A stretch of DNA of 64,000 nucleotides from positions 496,001-560,000 of the forward strand of contig NZ_MINI01000048.1 in assembly GCF_002906855.1 (NCBI RefSeq), written 5' to 3'. Made by a program: the position numbers and the translations under genes. Below the pieces are notes generated by a model that saw nothing but the letters and a program-made list of their open reading frames with translations, was not told the origin of the DNA and did not search any database. Below, piece after piece: positions 31,403 to 41,532 of this stretch; positions within the stretch are counted from its first letter, which is position 1, and every line of letters starts with the position of its first letter. Source of the stretch: Pseudomonas putida. GTDB taxonomy: Bacteria > Pseudomonadota > Gammaproteobacteria > Pseudomonadales > Pseudomonadaceae.

Positions 31403-34400
31403 ATGGACAACATCGTCGTCGCCGACAAGCAATCCGCCGTAGCCACCCAGAATGCCTGGGGCAATATCACCCTCAACAGCCCAGCTGTGGTGCAGATGCC
31501 CATCGCTCCCGACCAGGTGGCCACCGTCACCCGGCGCGGCCAGGACCTGATCGTCACGCTCAAATCCGGAGAAAAGGTCACTGTCGGCAATTTCTTTGCC
31601 GTAGACCAGGCAGGTGTTGGCAGCGACATGGTGTTCGTTAGCGAAGACGGCACTTTGTGGCACGCCAACTATGACACAACGGCGTTCACTGGCTTCACCT
31701 TCGACGAAGTAGCCTCGCTTGACGAACTGGTGGCCGGTATCGGTGTCGCTGGTGACGGCACCTCGACCTTCGCCATCGCCGGCCTCAGCCTGCTTGGTGT
31801 CGGCGGCGTGGCCGCAGCGGCCAACAATAGCAGTGGTGGCGGAGGGGGCGGTAGCGCCCCCAGCGACACCACACCGCCCGCCACGCCCATCGACCTGCTG
31901 GTTTCGCCTGACGGCCTGCGCCTGAGCGGGCGCGGTGAAGCGGGCGCGACGGTGAAGGTGTTCGACGCCGCCGGCAACCTGATCGGCAGTGGCACGGTGA
32001 ATGCCGACGGCAGTTTCAATGTCGCCTTGAACACCCCTCAGGCCAGCGGTGAAAACCTCGGCGTCACCCTGACCGATCCTGCGGGTAACGCATCGCAGCC
32101 TGGTGCGGTAACCGCACCGGACACCACCGCGCCAGCAGCACCGACGGAGCTGGCAATCAACGCACAAGGCAACACCCTCACCGGCAGCGCTGAACCCGGC
32201 TCGACCGTGCAGGTACTCGGTGCCGATGGCGCTGTTCTAGGAAGTGCGGTGGCCGGTGCCGACGGCCAGTTCAGCGTCACCTTGCAGCCGCCACAGACTG
32301 ACGGCCAACCCTTGCAAGTCACGGTCACCGACCCAGCCGGCAACGTCTCCAGCGCCACCACCATCAGCGCACCGGACGATGGCATCGGCAATCCGCCCGA
32401 CACCACGCCCCCAGACGCCCCGGCCGGCCTGGTGATCAGTCAGGCCGGTCAGCAGCTCAGCGGCCGCGGTGAAGCTGGTGCCAGCGTGCAGGTGCGAGAT
32501 GCCCAGGGCAACCTGATCGCCAGCGGCACCGTCGGCGCCGACGGTAGCTTCCTGATCACCCTGAGCCCGGCAGTGAACGATGGCAGCAGTGTCCAGGTGA
32601 CCCTTACCGACGCAGCCGGCAACGTGTCGCAACCGGGCTCGGTGACCTCGCCCGACCTGCAAGCACCGGCACAGCCCACCGACCTGGCCTTGGTCGATGG
32701 CGTGACCTTCAGCGGTAAAGGTGAAGCCAACAGCATCGTGCAAGTGCGCGATGCCGGCGGCAACCTGATCGGTACTGGCACGGTGGGTGCTGATGGCAAT
32801 TTCAGCATCACCCTCTCCCCGGCCCAGGCCAATGGCGAAGCGCTGGACGTGCGCCTGCTGGATGCCGCTGGCAATACCTCTGCGCCGTTGCAGTTCGACG
32901 CCCCTGACATCACCGCACCCAACCCGGTCAGCGGCATTGCCGTGGGCCCAGGCGGCCTGCAACTGGCAGGCAGCGGTGAAGCCGGTGCCACCGTCGAGGT
33001 GCGCGATGCCAGTGGTAACCTGCTTGGGCAAAGCATTGTCAGTGCCAATGGCACCTTCATCATCGACCTCGCCCCGGCTGCCCAGCCGGGCGAGCAGCTG
33101 AGCATCGTGCAGACCGACGCCGCCGGCAATGCCTCCAGCGCCGTCGATTACGCAGTGCCCAGCACCACCGTACCGACCAGCCCGACTGACCTGACCGTGG
33201 CCGCCGATGGCAGCAGCGTCAGCGGCAGCGCCCAGCCTGGTACCCGCATAGACGTGCGCGGTGCGGACGGCACGCTGCTGGGCAACGTGGTGGTCGGTGG
33301 CGACGGCACGTTTACCGTCGCCCTCTCCCCGGCACAAGCCAATGGCGAACTGCTGAACGTTACCGCCGTCGATGCCGACGGCACCTCGTCGCTGCCTGCG
33401 CAGGTCAGCGCCCCGGACATCACCGCGCCAAGCGCACCTGCCGACCTGGCCGTGAGCGCCGATGGCAGCACCGTCACCGGCCGTGCCGAAGTCGGCAGCA
33501 CCGTGCGTGTGCTGGCTGCCGATGGCACCACCGTGCTCGGCACCGCCGTGGTCGATGCAACGGGTGTCTTCTCCATTACCCTCACGCCAGCACAGGTCGA
33601 CGGAGAAGTACTGCAAGTCACCGCCACCGACGCCGCCGGCAACCTCTCCACCGCAGGCAACGTCACCGCCCCCGACATCGATGGCGGCGACACCACGCCA
33701 CCCGATGCGCCCACCAACCTGGTGATCGGCCTGGCCGGGCAGCAGCTCAGTGGCCGCGGCGAAGTCGGCGCCAGCGTGCAGGTACGTGATGCCCAGGGCA
33801 ACCTGATCGCCAGTGGCACCGTCGCCGGCGATGGCAACTTCCTGGTTACCCTGAACCCGCCCGTGAACGATGGCAGCAGCGTACAGGTGACCCTCACCGA
33901 CGCGGCCGGCAACGTGTCGCAACCAGGCTCGGTGACCTCGACCGATCTGCAACCACCGGCACAACCCACCGACCTGGCCTTGGTCGATGGCGTGACCTTG
34001 AGTGGTAAAGGTGAAGCCAACAGCATCGTGCAAGTGCGCGATGGCGGCGGCAACCTGATCGGCAGCGGCACGGTAGGTGCCGATGGCAACTTCAGCATCA
34101 CTCTCTCCCCGGCCCAGGCCAACGGCGAAACGCTGGACGTGCGCCTGACCGACGCGGCGGGCAACACCTCCGTACCACTCGATTACACGGTGCCGGATAT
34201 CACCCCACCTGCCGAAGTCAGCAACATTGTGGTCGGCAGTGGTGGCCTGGCCCTGAGCGGGCGCGGTGAAGCCGGCGCCACCGTCGAGGTGCGCGATAGC
34301 AACAACAACCTGCTAGGTACCGGCACGGTCGCCGCCAACGGCAGTTTCCTGATCGACCTCGACCCCGCCGCTCAGCCTGGCGAGCGCCTGAGCCTGGTGC

Positions 34401-35878
34401 AGACCGATGCTGCCGGGAATGCTTCTCCGGCGCTGCAATACGACGTGCCGCTGGCTCAGGTACCGGACAGCCCGAGCGCCCTGGTCATCGCGGCCGATGG
34501 CAGCAGCCTCAGCGGCAACGCCCTGGCCGGCACCCGGGTGGATGTGCGCGATGCCGACGGCACCGTGGTGGGCAGCGTGGTGGTTGGCGCCGATGGCACC
34601 TTCACCGTCGTGCTCAACCCGGCACAGGCCAATGGCGAACTGCTGGATGTGACAGCCGTCGACACCGCCGGCGGCGTCTCCCTGCCCACTCAGATCAGCG
34701 CCCCGGACATCACCGCCCCATCCGCACCCGGCAACCTTACCGTCAGCGCCGATGGCAGCACGGTCACCGGCCGCGCGGAGCCTGGCAGCACCGTACGGGT
34801 ATTGGCCACCGACGGTACTACCGTGCTCGGCACCGCCGTGGCCGGCGCTTCAGGCACCTTCAGCGTCACCGTCTCGCCCGCGCAAGTCGACGGCGAGCAA
34901 TTGCAGGTCACTGCCACCGACGCTGCAGGCAACACCTCCACGGCAGGCAACGTCACCGCGCCGGATGTCGATGGCGGTGGTGACACCACTCCTCCGCAGC
35001 CCGCCACCGACCTGATCATCAGTGCCGATGGCCGCACGGTTTCTGGCCGTGGCGAAATCAATGCCACGGTCAATGTGCTGAATGACCAGGGCCAAGTGAT
35101 CGGTACCGGTACCGTGCAAGCCGATGGCACCTTCACCTTGCAATTGACGGCACCGGTGCTCGATGGCTCGTCGCTGCAGGTCACCCTCACCGACGCCGCT
35201 GGCAACGTCTCGACACCCAGCCCGCTGACCTCGCCGGACCACCTGGCGCCTGCGCAACCGATCGGGCTCAGCCTGACCGATGGCATCACCCTGGCCGGTA
35301 CCGCCGAGCCGGGAACCCGAATCGATGTGCGTGATGCCGATGGCAACCTGATCGGCAGCGGCATCGTCGCCGCAGATGGCAGCTTCAGCCTGGTCCTCGC
35401 CCCAGCCCAGGCCAATGGTGAACAGCTGTCCATCACCGCCACCGACGCGGCCGGCAACGCCTCTGCGCCGCTGAGCTACACCGCACCGGATACCACCCCG
35501 CCGGCAATCATCAACAATGTGGTGGTCGGTGACGGCAGCCTGACGGTTTCCGGCCGCGGTGAACCCGGCGCGACCGTGGAAATCCGCGATGGCAATGGCA
35601 ACGTCCTCGGCACCGGTGTGGTCGCGGCCAACGGCACGTTCCTGGTCAACCTCGATAACCCGGTCACTGCGGGCGAGGTGCTGGTGCTGATGCAGACCGA
35701 CGCTGCCGGCAACCCGTCAGTGGCCCTGACGGTCATCGTCCCGGCCACCGAAGTGCCGGAAAGCCCTAGCGGATTGGTGGTCGCCGGCGATGGCACATCG
35801 ATCAGCGGCAGCGCGCCGGCCGGCAGCCTGGTGGAGGTCCGTGATGCCAACGGCAGCTCACCAACGGTGAGACCCTGA
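31403..35878 (+). CDS. lapF: LapF/BapA-type giant adhesin, 5' part (1,491 residues, ends at a premature stop)
   Basis: Surface adhesin of the BapA/Bap/LapF family; in P. putida LapF binds cells together during microcolony and biofilm maturation. Residues 1-150 are the prefix-like domain (MDNIVVADKQSAVATQNAWG, then a Gly/Ser linker near residue 145), followed by repeats 1-15 and half of repeat 16 of about 86 residues each. The frame stays intact until DANG at 35854, then reads SSPTVRP and stops, while the correct frame resumes at 35857 as LTNGETLSVVVSD. It should be the same protein as the next entry. A candidate stationary-phase -10 (CTATAT) lies at 31323-31328. No LapG-type TAAG site is seen in the first 160 residues. 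Confidence 0.85.
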   Translation: MDNIVVADKQSAVATQNAWGNITLNSPAVVQMPIAPDQVATVTRRGQDLIVTLKSGEKVTVGNFFAVDQAGVGSDMVFVSEDGTLWHANYDTTAFTGFTFDEVASLDELVAGIGVAGDGTSTFAIAGLSLLGVGGVAAAANNSSGGGGGGSAPSDTTPPATPIDLLVSPDGLRLSGRGEAGATVKVFDAAGNLIGSGTVNADGSFNVALNTPQASGENLGVTLTDPAGNASQPGAVTAPDTTAPAAPTELAINAQGNTLTGSAEPGSTVQVLGADGAVLGSAVAGADGQFSVTLQPPQTDGQPLQVTVTDPAGNVSSATTISAPDDGIGNPPDTTPPDAPAGLVISQAGQQLSGRGEAGASVQVRDAQGNLIASGTVGADGSFLITLSPAVNDGSSVQVTLTDAAGNVSQPGSVTSPDLQAPAQPTDLALVDGVTFSGKGEANSIVQVRDAGGNLIGTGTVGADGNFSITLSPAQANGEALDVRLLDAAGNTSAPLQFDAPDITAPNPVSGIAVGPGGLQLAGSGEAGATVEVRDASGNLLGQSIVSANGTFIIDLAPAAQPGEQLSIVQTDAAGNASSAVDYAVPSTTVPTSPTDLTVAADGSSVSGSAQPGTRIDVRGADGTLLGNVVVGGDGTFTVALSPAQANGELLNVTAVDADGTSSLPAQVSAPDITAPSAPADLAVSADGSTVTGRAEVGSTVRVLAADGTTVLGTAVVDATGVFSITLTPAQVDGEVLQVTATDAAGNLSTAGNVTAPDIDGGDTTPPDAPTNLVIGLAGQQLSGRGEVGASVQVRDAQGNLIASGTVAGDGNFLVTLNPPVNDGSSVQVTLTDAAGNVSQPGSVTSTDLQPPAQPTDLALVDGVTLSGKGEANSIVQVRDGGGNLIGSGTVGADGNFSITLSPAQANGETLDVRLTDAAGNTSVPLDYTVPDITPPAEVSNIVVGSGGLALSGRGEAGATVEVRDSNNNLLGTGTVAANGSFLIDLDPAAQPGERLSLVQTDAAGNASPALQYDVPLAQVPDSPSALVIAADGSSLSGNALAGTRVDVRDADGTVVGSVVVGADGTFTVVLNPAQANGELLDVTAVDTAGGVSLPTQISAPDITAPSAPGNLTVSADGSTVTGRAEPGSTVRVLATDGTTVLGTAVAGASGTFSVTVSPAQVDGEQLQVTATDAAGNTSTAGNVTAPDVDGGGDTTPPQPATDLIISADGRTVSGRGEINATVNVLNDQGQVIGTGTVQADGTFTLQLTAPVLDGSSLQVTLTDAAGNVSTPSPLTSPDHLAPAQPIGLSLTDGITLAGTAEPGTRIDVRDADGNLIGSGIVAADGSFSLVLAPAQANGEQLSITATDAAGNASAPLSYTAPDTTPPAIINNVVVGDGSLTVSGRGEPGATVEIRDGNGNVLGTGVVAANGTFLVNLDNPVTAGEVLVLMQTDAAGNPSVALTVIVPATEVPESPSGLVVAGDGTSISGSAPAGSLVEVRDANGSSPTVRP

Positions 35879-38800
35879 GCGTGGTGGTCAGCGATGCAGC
35901 CGGCAACGCAACCGCGCCATCCACCGTCACCGCGCCCGACACCACCCCGCCCGCCCCGGCCGCCGACGTCACGGTCAGCCCCGACGGCGGCACCATCAGC
36001 GGCAGCGCCGAGCCTGGCACAACGGTCATCGTGCGCGATGGCAACACCGAGCTGGGCACCGGCACCGCCGGGCCGGATGGCACCTTCGTGATACCGGTCA
36101 ACCCGCCCCTGGTCACCGGCGACACGGTGCAAGTGGTGGTACGCGATGGCGGTGGCAACGAAACCTCGATCAACGTCAGCGGGCCTGACGGTACCGAAGT
36201 GGCCACGCCATCCGCCCTGTCGCTGAGTGCCGACGGTTTCCTGCTGACCGGCGAAGGCACGGTCGGCTCACTGATCACCGTTACCTCCGGCGGCACCACC
36301 CTGGGCACTGGCACGGTCGGCACCGATGGCGTCTTCCATATTTTCTTCGCCAGTGCCCTGCTCAATGCCCAGACCCTGCAGGTCACCGCACGCCTGTCGG
36401 TTGGCGGCAAACCGTCGGTGCCGGCGATCATTGTCGCTGCCGACGCCACTGCACCGGATGCGCCGAACCTACTGGCCCTCGACCGCACCGGCAACACCTT
36501 GACCGGCCACGGTGAAGTGGGCGCCACGGTACGCGTGGTCGATGCCCAGGGCACCGTGCTAGGCACGGCGACCGTGGCCAGCAACGGGCTGTTCAGCGTT
36601 AGCCTGGTGCCGCCCCAGGCCAATGGCCAAAACCTCACCATCACCCAGGCCGACGCCGCCGGCAACGTTTCATTGGCGGCCACGCTGCAAGCGGCCGACC
36701 TGCAGGCGCCGAACGCCGCCACTGGCCTGAGCCTGAACAGCGCCGCCACCGTGGTCAGTGGCCAGGGCGAAGCCGGTGCGACCGTGACCGTGCGTGACGC
36801 CAACGGCGCCATTCTGGCCACCGGCACGGTAAACCTGAGCGGGCAGTTCCAGATCACCCTGCCCAGCGCGCAGACCACCGGCAGCCCGCTGCAGGTGACC
36901 CTGACCGATGCTGCGGGCAACGTGTCCGGCCCTGCCAGCCTGGCGACGCCGGACCGCACGCCACCCGCCGCAGTTGGCAACCCGGTACTCAGTGCCGACG
37001 GCAAGCAGTTGTCCGGCAGCGGCGAAGTAGGTGCCACCGTGCAGGTGCGCAATGCCGCCGGCACCGTGCTGGGGAGTGCCATCGTGGGCGCCGACGGGCG
37101 CTTCACTGTGACATTCGACACGCCGCAGATCAGCGGCCAGGCGATTGGCGTGAGCCAGGTGGACGCCGCTGGCAACGTGTCGCCCGCCATCAGCCTGGTG
37201 ACTCCAGACCTGACCGCGCCAACCGCGTTGACCAACGTGGTGCTCAACAACAACGGGCTCACCCTCACAGGCCTCGGCGAAGCCGGTGCCAGCGTGACCG
37301 TGCGCGGCGCGGATGGCACCATCATCGGCACCGGCCTGGTAGCAGCCAATGGCAGTTTCATCCTCACCCTCACCAGTGCCCAGCTCAATGCCCAGCACTT
37401 GAGCGTGACCCAGACCGACGCCAGCAACAACACCTCCATCGCCGTCAGCGTCATAGCCCCTGACCACACGCCACCCGCAGCGCCGAGCGCACTGGCCCTG
37501 TCCAGTGGCGGCCTGCAGCTGAGCGGTAACGCCGAAGCAGGCAGCACCGTGACCGTGCGCGATGCTGCGGGCAATGTGCTGGGCAACGCCGTGGCCACCA
37601 GCAACGGCACCTTCCAGCTGAGCTTGAACAGCGCGCAGAACAACGGCCAGACCCTGCAGGTGACCGCCACCGATGCCGCGGGCAATGTCTCGACTGCCGC
37701 ATCCTACACGGCCGCCGACACCACGCCGCCTGCCGCAGTCGCCAGCCTCGCCGTCGCTGCCAATGGTGCGACGCTGGCGGGGACCGGCGAGGTCGGCGCC
37801 ACGGTCACCGTGCGCGCACCGGACGGCACGATCCTGGGCACCGCGGTCGTCGGTGCCGATGGCCACTTCAGCGTGACCTTGATCCCTGCCGCCGGTACCG
37901 GCGAAATCCTCAGCGTGACCCAGGCTGATGCCGCACTGAACACTTCCCCTGCATTGACGGTCACCGCACCCGGGATCACCGCGCCGGACATACCCGGCAA
38001 CCTGGTGTTGTCGGCCAATGGCCTGGCCGTCACCGGCACGGCCACGCCGGGTACCACGGTCAACGTCTATGGTCCCTCAGGCGCGTTGCTCGGCAGCGCA
38101 CCGGTGGGCAACGATGGCACCTTCACCGTCACCCTCGGCAGTGCCCAGGCCAACGGCGAAATACTGCATGTGAGTGCGGTGGGCACCGACGGTGGCGTTT
38201 CGCTGCCAACCACCCTGCAGGCACCGGATACCACCGCGCCGCAACCGCTGAGCAACCTGGTGCTGTCCGCCAATGGCCTGGTACTGACCGGCCACGGGGA
38301 AGCCGGCGCCACCGTTGCGCTCACCGGCCTCGGCGGGCTCGCGCTGGGCACCGCAGTGGTCGACGCCAACGGCAACTTCACCCTCAACCTCAGTGCCGCT
38401 CAGATCAACGGGCAACTGCTCAGCGCCGCGCAAACCGACGCCGCCGGCAACGAGTCCAACAGCATCAGCCTCACCGCGCCAGACCGGGTGGCACCGGATG
38501 CAGCGGCCAACCTGGCATTCGCCGGGGGCGGCACACTGCTCAACGGTACCGGCGAAGCCAATGCCCTGGTCAAGGTCGTCGCGCTCGACGGCAGCGTGCT
38601 GGGCACTGGCGTGGTCCTGGCCAACGGCACCTTCCAGGTCGCCCTGCTCACGCCGCAGGCCAACGGCCAGCAAGTGCAGGTGGTGCTGACCGATGCCGCC
38701 GGCAACCAGTCCACCGCCGCCGCCATCACCGCGCCGGATACCACGCCACCGAATGCGCCCAGCGAATTGGCCATTTCCAGTGATGGCGTGACCATCACCG

Positions 38801-41532
38801 GCCGGGGCGAAGCGGGGGCATCGGTCACGGTCCTCAACCCGCTCGGCCAAACGATCGGCACGACGCTGGTCGATGCCAGCGGTCACTTCACCATCACCCT
38901 CAGCCCGGCATTGGGCAATGCCGAACTGCTCAGCTTTACCCAGACCGACGGCGCCGGCAACGTATCGGCCGTCGCTACCCTGCAGACACCGGACTTCACC
39001 CCACCGGACCTGCTCACCAACGTCGCCATCAACGCCGACGGCAGCGTGGTCACAGGTTCCGGCGAACCGGGTGCGACCGTTACCGTGACCAACGCCGCAG
39101 GCGTACTGCTGGGCACCACCCTGGTGCTCGCCGACGGCAGCTTCCGCGTCACCCTGGCCCCCGCGCAGATCAACCAGCAGGTGCTGTCGGTACAGCAGGC
39201 CGACCCGCCCGGCAACATCAGCGAACCGGTCTCGGTCAACGCACCGGACCTGACCCCGCCAGCTGCGGCGGCCTCGCTGCACCTCAATGCCGCCGGCGAC
39301 CAGCTCAGCGGTACCGGCGAAGCCGGCACCACGGTGCGCGTCTACGTCGGCACCACCGAGCTCGGTACAGCCACGGTCGCGGCCAATGGCACCTTCGTGG
39401 TCAACCTCAGCTCGGCACAGCTCAACGGCCAGCTGCTGCAGGTCACCCTGACGGACGCAAGCCAGAACATCTCACCAATCAGCGCCCTCACCGCCGTCGA
39501 CATCACCCCACCGGCTACGGTGCTCGCCGCCCTCAACGCCAGTGGCACGCAGATCAGCGGCACTGGCGAGGCCGGCGCGCACGTCACGGTGATGAACAAC
39601 CTGGGCAACCAGGTCGGCCAGGGCACCATTGCCGCCGATGGCAGCTTCGTGATCACCCTCACAACTGCGCAGGTCAACGGCCAAGTGTTGAGCGTCATCG
39701 CCCAGGACGCTACCGGCAACCCGTCCATACCTTTGCAACTGACCGCACCGGACCTGACTCCACCCGTGCAGCCCGGCAACCTGGTCCTCACCGGCGGCAC
39801 ATTGCTCACCGGTACGGGCGAGGTGGGCAGCACCATCACCGTACGCGCCCCGGACAACTCTGTACTGGGCACTGTCACGGTGCCGGCTGGCGGCATCTTC
39901 ACCGTCACCTTCGCAAGTTCGCAGAGCACTGGCCAGCTGTTGACTGTGGTGTCGACCGATGCCGCTGGCAACGCCTCGCTGCCGGCCACCTATCAGACCA
40001 TCGACACCGTGCCACCCACGGCGGTCACCAACCTCGCCGTCAACAACACCTACAACATCCTCACCGGACGCGGCGAAGCCGGCGCGAACGTGACGGTCAG
40101 CTTCGGCGGCGTGGTGATCGGCACGGGCCGAGTCGACAGTGGCGGCAACTTCTCAATCAACCTGTCGCCAGCACCGGGTTCGGCCGCATCCCTGGCCGTC
40201 ACGCAAACCGACGCTGCCAACAACACCTCGGCGGTGGCGACCTTTATCACGCCACTGATTCCGCCACCCGAGCCACCCGTCAACGTGGCGCTGGCCGCCA
40301 ACGGCCTGACCCTCACTGGTACCGCCGCCAGCGGCACGTCGATTCGCGTCTACGACGCCGCCGGCAACCTGATCGGCAGTGGCTTGGCCAACATTGGCAA
40401 CGGCGGTTTCAGCATCACCTTGAGCGCCGCCCAACTCAACGGCCAGCACTTGTCCGTGACCTCGGTTTCGCTGTTGGGCGGTGAGTCGCAGCCAGTGTTC
40501 CTGACAGCAGCCGACATCACGCCACCGGCCAACCCGGTGGTCACCGGGCTGTCGGCCAACGGCCTGGTGCTCTCCGGTACCGGTGAAGCCGGCGCCACGG
40601 TGACCGTGCGCGATGCCAGCGGCAACCTGCTCGGCACCGGCCTGGTCAATGGTGGTGGGATATTCAGCATCAACCTGGCCAGCGCTCAGCTCAACGGCCA
40701 GGTACTGAGCCTGACACAGGCCGACGCCGCCCTGAACATTTCCGGCGCCACCAGCTACACCGCACCGGACGTTCAAGCCCCGCTGGCACCGACCAACCTG
40801 GCGATCAACGGTGCCGGGACGGTACTGACCGGCGTAGGCGAACCGGGCGCGACCGTTACCGTGACCAACGCGGGTGGCACATCGCTCGGCACGGCAGTGG
40901 TGCTGGCCAACGGCACCTTCAGCGTCAACCTGACCGCCACCCAGAACAACGGCCAGGCCCTGGTGGTGCGCCAGACCGATGCCGGCAACAATGTTTCGGC
41001 CAGTACCGGCATCACCGCCCCGGACACCACCCCACCTGCCGCGCCGGTGGCCAACATCAACGCCAACGGCACCACGGTCAGCGGCTCTGGCGAAATCGGC
41101 AGCACGGTGACCGTGCGCAACAGCCTGGGCACCGTGCTCGGCACCGCCACGGTAGGCAGCAACGGCCTATATGTGGTCAGCCTGAGTGCGGCGCAAATCA
41201 ACTTCCAGGCATTGAGCGTCACTCTCACTGATGCCGCCGGCAACACCTCCACCGCCACCGCGCTGAACGCGCCGGACCTCACCCCTCCGGCCAACGCGGC
41301 CAACCTGGTGATCAGCGCCGACGGTACCACCCTCACCGGCACCGGCGAGGCCGGCGCCACGGTCACGGTACGCAGCGCCAGCGGCACCGTGCTGCAAACC
41401 GCGACCGTGCAACCCAATGGCACCTTCACCGTCACCCTGAGCCCGGCCCAGGACAACGGCCAGGTGCTGTCGGTAACCTTGACCGACCCACGCAGCAACG
41501 TCTCCGGCAACGTCAACATCACCGCCCCCGAC
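31865..41532 (+). repeat. 38 tandem Ig-like repeats of the adhesin
   Basis: Each unit is about 255-260 bp (85-87 residues) and begins with DxTxPxxPxxL, followed by LxGxGEAGATVxVRDxxGxxLGTGxVxADGxFxVxL and ending TDAAGNxS. I counted 38 by that opening motif: 16 before the frame break and 22 after. Confidence 0.85.
32399..34981 (+). repeat. Two copies of a 1,290-bp higher-order unit (five repeats each)
   Basis: Repeats 3-7 (from 32399) and 8-12 (from 33689) match each other one to one with an exact 1,290-bp offset; for example TDLALVDGVT is found at about 32,680 and 33,970. A third, more diverged copy (repeats 13-17) starts at 34982 and contains the frame break. Confidence 0.75.

Noticed and set aside
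35881..35900. Independent gene start at the GTG of the 3' adhesin part
   Set aside because: No ribosome site, and the frame is already open inside the same repeat from 35857; it is the continuation of the broken gene.
31865..41532. CRISPR-like array
   Set aside because: The repeats are coding, about 258 bp long, diverged and without short unique spacers.
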